Positions 31,586-41,002 of a stretch of DNA of 64,000 bases are shown here, piece after piece. This DNA comes from HGM11501 sp045123995. Its GTDB lineage: Bacteria > Bacillota > Clostridia > CAKSNL01 > HGM11501. Positions within the stretch are counted from its first letter, which is position 1, and every line of letters begins with the position of its first letter. The position numbers and the translations under genes are program-made. The DNA lies in the NCBI GenBank assembly GCA_045123995.1, contig JBGVKY010000012.1:77788-141787 (forward strand), in the 5' to 3' direction. The notes under the pieces are model-generated. The model was not told the DNA's origin. It was given only the letters and a program-made list of their open reading frames with translations, and made no database searches.

Positions 31586-33280
31586 GTGGCGAAAAAACAA
31601 AAACTGAAGATTATTCCTCTGGGCGGCATGAATGAAATCGGTAAAAATCTCACTGTTTTTGAATACGGTGACGAAATAGTCGTTCTGGATTGCGGAATGA
31701 CTTTCCCCGATGAGGAAATGTTGGGAGTTGACCTTGTGATTCCTGACATGTCTTATCTTGTTAATAACAGGGACAAGATAAAGGCTGTTCTTCTTACCCA
31801 CGGACATGAAGACCATATTGGCAGTCTTCCATATTTTTTACGGGCTATGAGTAATGTTCCTATTTTCGGAAGCCGTATGACCATAGGATTGGTCGAACAC
31901 AAGCTTAAAGAACACGGAATACTCTCGGTAGCTAAGTTAAACTCGGTCAAAGCAGGAGATACCATAAGGCTTGGAAATAATTTCAGAGCGGAATTTATAA
32001 GAGTAAACCACTCAATTGCAGATTCTTTCGGTATAGCCTTATATACGCCTGCAGGTACGGTGGTTCACACAGGAGACTTCAAGGTAGATACCACTCCCAT
32101 TGACGGGGAGATGATTGACCTTGCACGTTTTGGTGCTTTGGGTCATTCGGGAGTACTTGCTTTAATGACCGACTCCACAAATGTGGAAAGACAGGGCTTT
32201 ACCATGTCCGAAAGAACGGTAGGACAGAAATTTGATGAGATTTTTGCATCCCATCCCAGACAGAGAATAATTGTTGCGACATTCGCATCAAATGTTCACA
32301 GAGTTCAGCAGATTATAGATGCTGCAATCAAAACAAAAAGAAAGGTTGCGATTTCAGGCCGCAGTATGCAAAATGTGGTTGAGGTTGCAATAGAAAACGG
32401 TTATATGCGTGTACCTAAGGGCCTTATTATAGGTATCGAAGAGGTGCACAAGTATAAAAATCATCAGCTTGTAATTATAACCACGGGAAGCCAGGGCGAG
32501 CCTATGAGTGCTCTTACCAGAATGGCATTTTCCGACCACAAGCAGGTGGAAATCGGAAACGGCGACTTAGTAATTATTTCAGCATCACCAATTCCGGGCA
32601 ACGAAAAGACGATTTCCAAGGTTATAAATGAGTTATTCAAAAAAGGAGCCGAGGTTATATATAAGGCTCTGGCAGAGGTTCATGTTTCAGGCCATGCCTG
32701 TCAGGAAGAACTTAAAATAATTCTGGGTCTTGTAAAACCCAGATACTACATTCCCGCTCACGGAGAGTACAGACACTTAGCTACCAGCGCAAAGCTCGGT
32801 ATAGCATCGGGAGTAAAGGAAAAAAACACCTTTATATTAAATCTGGGTGATGTACTTGAATTAAACCGCGAAAGTGCAGCGGTTACAGGAACCGTGCAGG
32901 CAGGTGCTATTTTAATCGACGGTTACGGTGTGGGTGATGTAGGTAATGTTGTTTTGAGAGACAGAAAACATCTTGCCGAAGACGGAATTATCGTTGTGGT
33001 ACTTTCGTTAAATGCCAAAAGCGGCAAAATTATGGGCGGCCCTGAGGTTGTATCCCGTGGCTTTGTGTACGTCAAGGAATCGGAGCAGCTAATTGAAGGA
33101 ATTAAGCAAGTAGCAACCTTTGCGGTTGAAGAAACTGTAAGACGAAATAAAAAGCCGGGAGTTGATTGGCCTGCTATAAAAAATGCAGTTAAAAATCAGA
33201 TTGGCGAATTTTTACACGAGACCACAAAAAGAAGACCAATGATTCTTCCGATTATAATGGAAGAGGGCAAAAATAAATAA
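31586..33280 (+). CDS. rnj: Ribonuclease J
   Basis: A 564-residue bifunctional RNase (5'-exo and endo) that leads mRNA turnover in Firmicutes. The beta-lactamase core has LTHGHEDHIG, a later HTGDFKVD, and the beta-CASP segment with TDSTNVERQG and ITTGSQGEPMSALTRMA; the C-terminal block HVSGHACQEELK and PAHGEYRHL completes the metal site. The start is GTG 31586 behind AAGAGGTGA. Length is normal and the gene is monocistronic, with a strong terminator. Confidence 0.95.
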   Translation: MAKKQKLKIIPLGGMNEIGKNLTVFEYGDEIVVLDCGMTFPDEEMLGVDLVIPDMSYLVNNRDKIKAVLLTHGHEDHIGSLPYFLRAMSNVPIFGSRMTIGLVEHKLKEHGILSVAKLNSVKAGDTIRLGNNFRAEFIRVNHSIADSFGIALYTPAGTVVHTGDFKVDTTPIDGEMIDLARFGALGHSGVLALMTDSTNVERQGFTMSERTVGQKFDEIFASHPRQRIIVATFASNVHRVQQIIDAAIKTKRKVAISGRSMQNVVEVAIENGYMRVPKGLIIGIEEVHKYKNHQLVIITTGSQGEPMSALTRMAFSDHKQVEIGNGDLVIISASPIPGNEKTISKVINELFKKGAEVIYKALAEVHVSGHACQEELKIILGLVKPRYYIPAHGEYRHLATSAKLGIASGVKEKNTFILNLGDVLELNRESAAVTGTVQAGAILIDGYGVGDVGNVVLRDRKHLAEDGIIVVVLSLNAKSGKIMGGPEVVSRGFVYVKESEQLIEGIKQVATFAVEETVRRNKKPGVDWPAIKNAVKNQIGEFLHETTKRRPMILPIIMEEGKNK

Positions 33281-33281
33281 A

Positions 33282-33322
33282 AAAAGGCTGTGTTTTCCAT
33301 AAAGGAAACACAGCCTTTTTGT
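33282..33322 (+). terminator. Intrinsic terminator
   Basis: AAAAAGGCTGTGTTT-CC pairs with GG-AAACACAGCCTTTTT. Confidence 0.92.
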
Positions 33323-33358
33323 GAAGGGGATTTATTGTCAAATTCTTTCTCAAAAGTG

Positions 33359-33387
33359 TTGCTTTTTTTTTGCTCTTTTGGTATAAT
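33359..33387 (+). promoter_or_regulatory. Sigma-A promoter of the COG2509 flavoprotein
   Basis: TTGCTT (33359-33364), 17 bp, TATAAT (33382-33387). Confidence 0.55.
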
Positions 33388-33423
33388 GACCTTGTATGTT
33401 CTATAAGGAAAGGAACTGGTTTT

Positions 33424-34791
33424 ATGAAGTACGATGTGGCTATAATCGGAGGCGGAATCGGAGGCCTTATGGCGGCCTATAAAATTAAAGAGAAAAATCC
33501 CGGAAAGTCTGTTATTATTTTAGAGAGAGGCTTCGACCAGGAAAAAAGATATTGCCCTGCAGGGAAAAATAAAAAGTGCATCCATTGCAAGGTTTGCAGT
33601 ATATCCGGAGGCTATGCAGGAGCGGGAGCTTTTTCAGATGGTAAGTTCAACTTAGGTACTGCCTACGGAGGCTCTATGGGAGAAGAGCTTGGTGAAGATA
33701 CTGCTATGAAATATATAAACATGGTGGACAAGGTTTTAGAAAGCTTTTCAGAAGACTACCCTCCTCTTTACTATTCTAACGAGGAGCTTAAATTAAAATG
33801 CTTACAGAATAACTTGAGACTTTTAGACATGAACGTAAGACATCTTGGAACAGATAAAAACTATAAAACCATGCTTAATTTGATAAAGCATCTTGAAGAA
33901 AAAGGTGTAGTAATGAAATCCCGTACGGAGTGCACCGATATAGCGGGAACAAAGGGTGATTACACCGTGAAATGCGATCATAACGGTGAAGGACTGGAAA
34001 TTTCGGCAGATAACGTAATTATCGCCACCGGCAGAAGCGGTGCATCATTCGTTAAATCCATATGCATGAAGTTTGGAGTGAAAATTGAGGCAAATTCCGT
34101 TGATATCGGTGTAAGGGTTGAAATGAAAGATGCTATATGGAGAGAATTTTCCTCAAAGATATACGAGCCTAAAATTTTATACAGAACAGAAACTTTTGAA
34201 GACAGAACAAGAATGTTCTGCTTCAATCAGGGCGGACTGGTTTCTGCAGAGAATAACAACGGAATAATTACCGCAAACGGCCATTCCTATGCAGAGAAAG
34301 AGAAAAAGACAGATAACTGTAACTTTGCAATATTATCTTCCATCCATTTCAAGGGTGATTTTGATAAGCCAACGGAATATGCTGAAAATATTGCAAGAAA
34401 CATGAACTTTGCAGGAGAGGGAAATATCATTGTTCAGAGATTCGGGGATTTAAAAAGGGGAAGAAGAACCAACGAGCATCGCCTTAGTGCCAACAGCGTA
34501 ATTCCTACATTGGCAGCATTCCCCGGTGATTTGTCAATCGTTCTTCCGTATCGTGCACTTACAAATATTATCGAAACAATTTATGCGCTTGATAAGGTGG
34601 CACCGGGCTGTGCCAATGACGATACCCTTTTATACGGATGTGAGAATAAGTATTATTCCATAAGACCTGTTCATGACGGAAACTTCTCAATTGCAGAGGG
34701 TCTTTATCTGATAGGAGACGGCTCAGGAATTACAAGAGGTCTTTCCCAGAGCGGAGCCATGGGACTTTTTGTAGGAGATATACTGGCGTAA
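33424..34791 (+). CDS. FAD-dependent oxidoreductase, COG2509 type
   Basis: A 455-residue cytoplasmic flavoprotein. The FAD Rossmann motif is VAIIGGGIGGLMAAYKI at the N-terminus. A cysteine cluster follows (CPAGKNKKCIHCKVCSISGG), then the family block GAGAFSDGKFNLGTAYGG. A second dinucleotide-related element is VIIATGRSGASF, and the C-terminus has YLIGDGSGITRGLSQSGAMG. The group is widespread in Clostridia and uncharacterised; the CxxC-type cysteines could hold a metal or act as a redox pair. ATG 33424 follows AAAGGAAC. Glycerate kinase starts 10 bp later. Confidence 0.85.
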   Translation: MKYDVAIIGGGIGGLMAAYKIKEKNPGKSVIILERGFDQEKRYCPAGKNKKCIHCKVCSISGGYAGAGAFSDGKFNLGTAYGGSMGEELGEDTAMKYINMVDKVLESFSEDYPPLYYSNEELKLKCLQNNLRLLDMNVRHLGTDKNYKTMLNLIKHLEEKGVVMKSRTECTDIAGTKGDYTVKCDHNGEGLEISADNVIIATGRSGASFVKSICMKFGVKIEANSVDIGVRVEMKDAIWREFSSKIYEPKILYRTETFEDRTRMFCFNQGGLVSAENNNGIITANGHSYAEKEKKTDNCNFAILSSIHFKGDFDKPTEYAENIARNMNFAGEGNIIVQRFGDLKRGRRTNEHRLSANSVIPTLAAFPGDLSIVLPYRALTNIIETIYALDKVAPGCANDDTLLYGCENKYYSIRPVHDGNFSIAEGLYLIGDGSGITRGLSQSGAMGLFVGDILA

Positions 34792-34801
34792 GGAGATTTT
34801 T

Positions 34802-35935
34802 ATGAAAATTGTTGTAGCAATAGATTCCTTCAAGGGAAGTATTACATCCTTGGAGGCTGGAAATTCTGCCAAAGAAGGTATAAAAAGAGTTTTTCCCGAA
34901 GCAGAAATTAAAGTAAAACCCATAGCCGACGGAGGAGAGGGCACAGTAGAAGCCTTAACAGAGGGGCTTGGGGGAAAAGTAATAAAAGTAAAGGCAATAA
35001 ATCCTTTGGGAAAAGAAATTTTTGCCGAGTACGGAATTGTGGGAAACACCGCAATTATAGAAATGGCAGCATCAAGCGGTATTGCACTTTTGAAAAAAGA
35101 AGAGTTAAATCCTTTTGATACCACATCTTTTGGGGTTGGAGAGCTAATTTCAGATGCTATAAGCCGGGGAATAAGGGACTTTATCATAGGAATAGGCGGA
35201 AGTGCCACAAACGACGGGGGAGTGGGAATGCTTATGGCCCTCGGCTTTGAATTTTTAGATAAAGATGGAAAATGTGTGTCCCCAGGGGCAAAAGGCCTTT
35301 CGGAAATTTGCGAAATCAGGGATGATAAGGCATTAAGCGAGCTTAAAGAATGTAATTTCGCTATTGCCTGCGATGTTAAAAATCCCCTTTGCGGTGAAAA
35401 TGGATGCAGCAGAGTATTTGCTCCCCAGAAAGGAGCAAAGGAAAAAGATATTCCTGCTTTGGATAAAGCCATGGAACATTATGCCCAAAAGACAAAGGAA
35501 AAATATCCCGATTCTGACAAAGACTTTCCTGGAAGCGGAGCTGCAGGAGGTCTTGGATTTGCATTTATGTCCTACTTAGGCGGAAAATTGACTTCGGGAA
35601 TAAATCTTATTTTAGATAAAATAAATATAGAAGAAGATATAAAAGAAGCAGACCTTGTAATTACCGGCGAGGGAAGAATTGATGCCCAGACAGTAATGGG
35701 TAAAGCTCCCTCGGGCATTGCCCATATAGCAAAAAAATACAATCTTCCGGTAATTGCCTTTTCGGGCTGTGCAACAAAGGACGCTTCCCTTTGTAATGAA
35801 CATGGAATAGACGGCATTTTCCCCATTGTAAGAGGGGCATGCTCATTGGAAGAAGCCATGGATATAAATAATGCAAAAGAAAATATGGCAGATACGGCAG
35901 AACAAGTTATGAGAATATGGAAAATAAAGAAATAA
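34802..35935 (+). CDS. Glycerate kinase (GarK/GlxK family)
   Basis: A 377-residue kinase that phosphorylates glycerate, usually to 2-phosphoglycerate, feeding glycolysis. Marks are VVAIDSFKGSITSLEAG at the start, IADGGEGTVEAL, EMAASSGIALL, the glycine-rich GIGGSATNDGGVGMLMALGF and the C-terminal VITGEGRIDAQTVMGKAP. It sits directly between the COG2509 gene and the first GH106-like gene (9 bp), so it may take glycerate released during sugar breakdown (inference). Confidence 0.93.
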   Translation: MKIVVAIDSFKGSITSLEAGNSAKEGIKRVFPEAEIKVKPIADGGEGTVEALTEGLGGKVIKVKAINPLGKEIFAEYGIVGNTAIIEMAASSGIALLKKEELNPFDTTSFGVGELISDAISRGIRDFIIGIGGSATNDGGVGMLMALGFEFLDKDGKCVSPGAKGLSEICEIRDDKALSELKECNFAIACDVKNPLCGENGCSRVFAPQKGAKEKDIPALDKAMEHYAQKTKEKYPDSDKDFPGSGAAGGLGFAFMSYLGGKLTSGINLILDKINIEEDIKEADLVITGEGRIDAQTVMGKAPSGIAHIAKKYNLPVIAFSGCATKDASLCNEHGIDGIFPIVRGACSLEEAMDINNAKENMADTAEQVMRIWKIKK

Positions 35936-35944
35936 GGGTTAATT

Positions 35945-38467
35945 ATGGACAAGAGAATAAGCGAAAATTTAAAAGGAATTCAGCAAAATTATATAGCACC
36001 ATTTTTCTGGCTTCACAATGAGTCTGACGAAAAGATATTAAATGTTCTTACAGAAATTTATAATAGCAATATACGTTCTGTATGCGTAGAGTCCAGAACC
36101 CACGAGGAGTTCTTAAACGAAGACTGGTTTAGCGACATGGAGCTTATAATGGAATTTTGCAAAGAACGAGATATGAAAGTCTGGATTTTGGATGATAAAC
36201 ATTTTCCTACGGGCTATGCAAATAACATATTCAAGGAAAAATATACGGATATAAAGACTTATAATATAACTGAAAGGCACATGAGTGTACAGGGTCCCGT
36301 AAAGGACTTCAAGGCACAGTCAGGGCACTTTGCCTGGGGCGATGATGAAATTGTGGCGGTTGCCGCATTAAAGCACATTCCTAATTCAGATAAATTTTCC
36401 GAAGTTATAGATATAACCGACGGATATTCCGACGGATTTGTTTATTTTGATTTACCGGAGGGAACCTGGCAGATAACCTTTATGGTAAAAACAAAAAGAG
36501 GAAGAGACACCTTCTATAAAGATTTTATGGATATGTTGAATCCCGAGGCTGTGGAGCTTTACTTAAAAGAGGTTTACGAGCCTCACTACGAAAGACTGGG
36601 TAAGTATTTCGGTGATGTATTTCAAGGCTTTTTTTCCGATGAGCCCAGCTTTTTAAACGGAACATCAGGAAAATTTTTCGGGGTTGAAATGGGGGTTCCA
36701 AAGACTTTTCATCCATGGAGAGACGGACTTTTAGAGATTACCGAAAATAGAGCTAAGATAGCGGGCCTCTGGTTTGATATAGAAAACGTAACAGACAAAA
36801 TCCGTTTCGATTTCATGAATAAAATCACCGACGAATACAGAAATAATTTCACGAGAAAGCTTGGAGCATGGTGCCGTGACCACGGAGTTATGTATATCGG
36901 TCACATAATTGAAGATAACGAAATGCACGCAAAGACCGGGCACAGTGTAGGTCACTTTTTCAGAGCCCTTGACGGACAGGATATGTCGGGCATTGACATT
37001 GTGTCAAGCCAGATAGTTCCGGGTGTAAGCGAAAACTGCCATGAAGGGGAAACGGCAAATGTCCCGAACCCCAGATTTTATCACTATTACCTTGCTAAAA
37101 TGGCATCCTCATATGCACATATTGACCCACTTAAAAAGGGAAGAGCTATGTGCGAAATTTTCGGGGATTTCGGCTGGGTTGAGGGTACCCGTGTAATGAA
37201 ATATTTAATGGACCACATGCTGGTTCGAGGAATAAACCACTTTGTGCCCCATGCCTTTTCAGAGAAAGAAAATGATTCTGACTGTCCTCCCAACTTTCAC
37301 GATTCGGGGAATAATCCGGAATTTAAGTTTTTCGGGAACAATATGGCATATCTTAACAGAGTTAGCCATGCTTTAAGCGGAGGAAATCACAAGTCAACCT
37401 GTGCTCTTTTATACGACGCGGAAAACCGCTGGTCTCATAAGGACTTCCTTTCCGTTGACTTTATAGCGAAAGAGCTTTATGACAATTTATTGGACTATGA
37501 CATAATTCCTCTTGACTATGTAGGAGAGATTAAAAACAGCACCTTAAACGGTGAAAAGTACAACGTTTTATTTGTACCCTATTCTTCCGTGGTGTCAGAT
37601 TATGCAAAAGAGCAGCTTAAAAAAGCTGACATCGAAATCATAATGGTATCAGAAGACGGCAAGAGACCTAAGGGATGTCCCTATAAGTGGATAAAACTTT
37701 CAAATGTTGTTAAGTTTATGGAAAAAAGAGGCTTCCGTGAAATAGGCACAGATTATGAAGGTATCTATTTAAGACACTGTCACTATACCCGTGACGGGGC
37801 AGATATCTTTATGTTCTCCAATGAGGATATAAGAAACGAGATTAATACAAAGATAAAAATTCCTGCTTTCCCCGGCGGAAAATACATAGAATATGATGCA
37901 TTTTCAAATAAGGCGGTTATTAAGGAAGGTAAAAAAGGAGAATTTGAAATTTCCCTTGCACCTTATAACTCAACTATAATTGCCTTTGGTGACGTTTCAT
38001 TTAAAGGGGCAGAAGAATTTAGAAAAGTAAGTTATGACAAAGAGACAGAACTTTCTTTGGAATATGATATAAGCTTAGCTGAACTTACAAGCGAGGAATA
38101 TACTTCCTATAAGAAAACGAAAGAACTTTTCAATATAACGGGGAGATATGAAAAGCCTCATTTTTCAGGCAGGATGAAATACGAAACAAAAGTAACGCTG
38201 CCAAAAAATGATTTACTTCTTGATTTAGGAAGTGTAGGGGAAATAGCAGAAGTTTACTTAAACGGAAAAGAAATAGGAGTAAAACAGTATCCGCCTTATA
38301 CATTCAAAATCAGGAAAGAAGATATAAATAACGAAAATGATCTTAAGGTAATTATCACTAACCATAAGGGTTATTTGATGAAGGATTTAAGTTCAAGTTT
38401 CATTCCCTTTGAACCGTCAGGTTTATTGGGACCAGTAACAATAAAAGAAAGAATAGAGGAGGCATAA
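35945..38467 (+). CDS. GH106-like putative glycosidase, copy 1 of 3
   Basis: An 840-residue protein of the large GH106-like (alpha-L-rhamnosidase-related) type. The N-terminal TIM-barrel-like part has IAPFFWLHNESDEKI, VCVESRTHEEF and VWILDDKHFPTGYAN, and the region near 220-240 has LGKYFGDVFQGFFSDEPSF with probable catalytic acids (DE). The C-terminus (about 740-840) is a GH2-like galactose-binding sandwich with EVYLNGKEIGVKQYPPYTFKI. No signal peptide, so cytoplasmic. Assignment rests on motif layout; the activity and linkage are unknown. It is 9 bp from glycerate kinase and 3 bp from copy 2. Confidence 0.68.
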   Translation: MDKRISENLKGIQQNYIAPFFWLHNESDEKILNVLTEIYNSNIRSVCVESRTHEEFLNEDWFSDMELIMEFCKERDMKVWILDDKHFPTGYANNIFKEKYTDIKTYNITERHMSVQGPVKDFKAQSGHFAWGDDEIVAVAALKHIPNSDKFSEVIDITDGYSDGFVYFDLPEGTWQITFMVKTKRGRDTFYKDFMDMLNPEAVELYLKEVYEPHYERLGKYFGDVFQGFFSDEPSFLNGTSGKFFGVEMGVPKTFHPWRDGLLEITENRAKIAGLWFDIENVTDKIRFDFMNKITDEYRNNFTRKLGAWCRDHGVMYIGHIIEDNEMHAKTGHSVGHFFRALDGQDMSGIDIVSSQIVPGVSENCHEGETANVPNPRFYHYYLAKMASSYAHIDPLKKGRAMCEIFGDFGWVEGTRVMKYLMDHMLVRGINHFVPHAFSEKENDSDCPPNFHDSGNNPEFKFFGNNMAYLNRVSHALSGGNHKSTCALLYDAENRWSHKDFLSVDFIAKELYDNLLDYDIIPLDYVGEIKNSTLNGEKYNVLFVPYSSVVSDYAKEQLKKADIEIIMVSEDGKRPKGCPYKWIKLSNVVKFMEKRGFREIGTDYEGIYLRHCHYTRDGADIFMFSNEDIRNEINTKIKIPAFPGGKYIEYDAFSNKAVIKEGKKGEFEISLAPYNSTIIAFGDVSFKGAEEFRKVSYDKETELSLEYDISLAELTSEEYTSYKKTKELFNITGRYEKPHFSGRMKYETKVTLPKNDLLLDLGSVGEIAEVYLNGKEIGVKQYPPYTFKIRKEDINNENDLKVIITNHKGYLMKDLSSSFIPFEPSGLLGPVTIKERIEEA

Positions 38468-38470
38468 ACA

Positions 38471-40984
38471 TTGGATAAGAGGATAAGCGAAAATTTAAAT
38501 GGAATTCAGCAGGACTACATCGCTCCCTTTTTCTGGGTACATAACGAACCCGATGAAAAAATCATAGAAGTAATGCAGGCTATCTACGATTCTGGCATCC
38601 GTTCGGTTTGTATCGAATCCCGTACCCACGAGGAATTCTGTAACGAAGACTGGTGGACAGATATGGAGCTCATTTTTGAATTCTGCAAAGAGCATAATAT
38701 GAGAGCCTGGATTTTAGACGACAAGCGTTGCCCCTCAGGAAGAGCAAATAACATTTTCCGTGATAAATATAAAGATTTTAAGACCTTTAATATAGTTGAG
38801 CATCATATGACCCTGCAGGGCCCCGTAAAGGACTGTGCGGCAATGGCAACAAGCTTTATTACAGACGATGATGAAATTGTGGCGGTTGCAGCCCTGAAGC
38901 ATATCCCGGATTCAGATAAATTCTCTGAGGTTATAGATATAACCGACGGATATTCCGACGGATTTGTTCATTTTGACCTGCCCGAAGGTTCCTGGCAGAT
39001 TACCTTTATGAAGAAAACAACCAAGGGAAGAAATCAGGGAAGCCAGTACTTTGTTGATATGCTTCAGCCCCAAATGGTTGACCTTTACTTAAAAGAGGTA
39101 TATGACCCCCACTATGAAAGACTGGGTAAATATTTCGGCAACGTATTTTTAGGCTTTTTCTCCGACGAGCCCAGCTTTATAAACGGCTCCTCAGCACCTT
39201 TCTTCGGAGTAAAAATGGGTGTTCCCAAAATGTTCTACCCCTGGAAGGATGAGCTTTTAAATATTACAGATGACAGAGCAAAGATGGCAGGTCTCTGGTT
39301 TGATATAGAAAATGTAACTGATAAAATCCGTTTCGATTTTATGGATAAAATCACCGACGAATACAGAAACAACTTTACAAGAAAGCTTGGCGCATGGTGC
39401 AGAGAACACGGAGTTTTATATATCGGTCACATTGTAGAGGATAATGAAATACATTCCATGACAGGCTACGGAGCAGGCCACTTCTTCAGGGCATTGGACG
39501 GACAGGATATGTCGGGAATTGATATTGTATTAAATCAGATTTTACCCGGAGTAAGTAAAAACTGTCACGCTGCATCAACTTCAAATACCCCCAACCCCAG
39601 ATTTTATCATTATTATCTGGCTAAAATGGGCGCTTCCTACGGTCACATAGACCCTCTTAAAAAGGGAAGAGCAATGTGCGAAATTTTCGGTGCTTTCGGC
39701 TGGGTTGAAGGTACCCGTGCAATGAAATATTTAATGGACCATATGTTAGTCCGCGGCATAAACTATTATGTTCCTCACGCTTTTTCCGAAAAGGAAAATG
39801 ATGCAGACTGTCCTCCCAACTTCCACGATTCGGGCTTTAATCCTGAATTTAAGTTCTTTAAGTATCATATGGAATATATGCAAAGAGTCTGCCATATCTT
39901 AAATGACGGTATACATAAATCAACCTGTGCCCTTTTATATGATGCGGAAAACCGCTGGTCAAATAAGGACTTCCTCTCTGTTGATTTTATAGCAAAAGAG
40001 CTTTATGACAATTTATTGGACTATGACATAATTCCTCTTGACTATCTGGATAAAATAAAGGATTCCACATTGAACGGAGAAAAGTATAATGTTTTATTTG
40101 TGCCCTATTCTTCCGTGGTGTCCGACTATGCAAAAGAGCAGCTTAAAAAAGCTGACATCGAAATCATAATGGTATCAGAAGACGGCAAGAGACCTAAGGG
40201 CTGTCCCTATAAATGGATAAAGCTTTCAGATGTGGTTAAATTTATGGAAAAGAGAGGCTTCCGTGAAATAGATGCAGATTATGATGATATCTATTTAAGA
40301 CACTATCACTACACCCGTGACGGGGCAGATATCTTTATGTTCGTAAATGAGGATATAAGAAATGATATTAATGCAAAGATAAAAATTCCTGCATTCGGTG
40401 GCGGCAAATATGTAGAATATAATGCTTACACCAATGAGGCTGTTATTAAGGAAGGAAAGAAGGGTGAAATCGAAATTTCCCTTGCACCTTATAACTCAAC
40501 AATAATTGCTTTTGGAGATGTTTCCTTTGAAGGAGCCAAAGAATATAAGAAAGTAATATACGGCGAGGCAAAAGAGCTTACACCTGAATATAAAATAAGC
40601 TTATCTGAGCTTACAAAGGAAGAATATGTTCCTTATAAGACCACAAAAGAGCTTTTCAGCATAACAAGAAAGGGTGAAAAGCCCCACTTCTCAGGAAGAA
40701 TGAAGTATGAGGCAAAGATAAATCTTCCAAAGAGCGACCTTCTTCTCGATTTAGGAGGAGTCGGCGAAGTAGCGGAAGTTTACTTGAACGGAAAAGATCT
40801 GGGAGTTAAGCCTTTCCCGCCTTATACTTTCAACATTTCAAAGGAAGACATTAAGGACGAGAACGACCTTACCATAATAGTGACAAATCACAAGGGATAC
40901 TTAATGAAGGATGGTTGGTCAGCTTATATGCCCTTTGAAGCATCGGGACTTTTAGGACCTGTAACGATTAAAGAGAAGCAATAA
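38471..40984 (+). CDS. GH106-like putative glycosidase, copy 2 of 3
   Basis: An 837-residue paralogue of copy 1, co-linear over its whole length. The start is TTG 38471, with GAGGAGGC about 9 nt upstream, in place of the ATG of copies 1 and 3. It differs near the barrel start (DDKRCPSGRANN rather than DDKHFPTGYANN) and at the end of the acceptor region (NQILPGVSKNCHAAST). The FFSDEPSF block is intact. DNA of positions ~39990-40228 is almost identical to ~37460-37698 of copy 1, far more than the flanks, suggesting gene conversion. No signal peptide. Confidence 0.68.
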   Translation: MDKRISENLNGIQQDYIAPFFWVHNEPDEKIIEVMQAIYDSGIRSVCIESRTHEEFCNEDWWTDMELIFEFCKEHNMRAWILDDKRCPSGRANNIFRDKYKDFKTFNIVEHHMTLQGPVKDCAAMATSFITDDDEIVAVAALKHIPDSDKFSEVIDITDGYSDGFVHFDLPEGSWQITFMKKTTKGRNQGSQYFVDMLQPQMVDLYLKEVYDPHYERLGKYFGNVFLGFFSDEPSFINGSSAPFFGVKMGVPKMFYPWKDELLNITDDRAKMAGLWFDIENVTDKIRFDFMDKITDEYRNNFTRKLGAWCREHGVLYIGHIVEDNEIHSMTGYGAGHFFRALDGQDMSGIDIVLNQILPGVSKNCHAASTSNTPNPRFYHYYLAKMGASYGHIDPLKKGRAMCEIFGAFGWVEGTRAMKYLMDHMLVRGINYYVPHAFSEKENDADCPPNFHDSGFNPEFKFFKYHMEYMQRVCHILNDGIHKSTCALLYDAENRWSNKDFLSVDFIAKELYDNLLDYDIIPLDYLDKIKDSTLNGEKYNVLFVPYSSVVSDYAKEQLKKADIEIIMVSEDGKRPKGCPYKWIKLSDVVKFMEKRGFREIDADYDDIYLRHYHYTRDGADIFMFVNEDIRNDINAKIKIPAFGGGKYVEYNAYTNEAVIKEGKKGEIEISLAPYNSTIIAFGDVSFEGAKEYKKVIYGEAKELTPEYKISLSELTKEEYVPYKTTKELFSITRKGEKPHFSGRMKYEAKINLPKSDLLLDLGGVGEVAEVYLNGKDLGVKPFPPYTFNISKEDIKDENDLTIIVTNHKGYLMKDGWSAYMPFEASGLLGPVTIKEKQ

Positions 40985-41002
40985 GAGATAGAGGGATTTA
41001 TT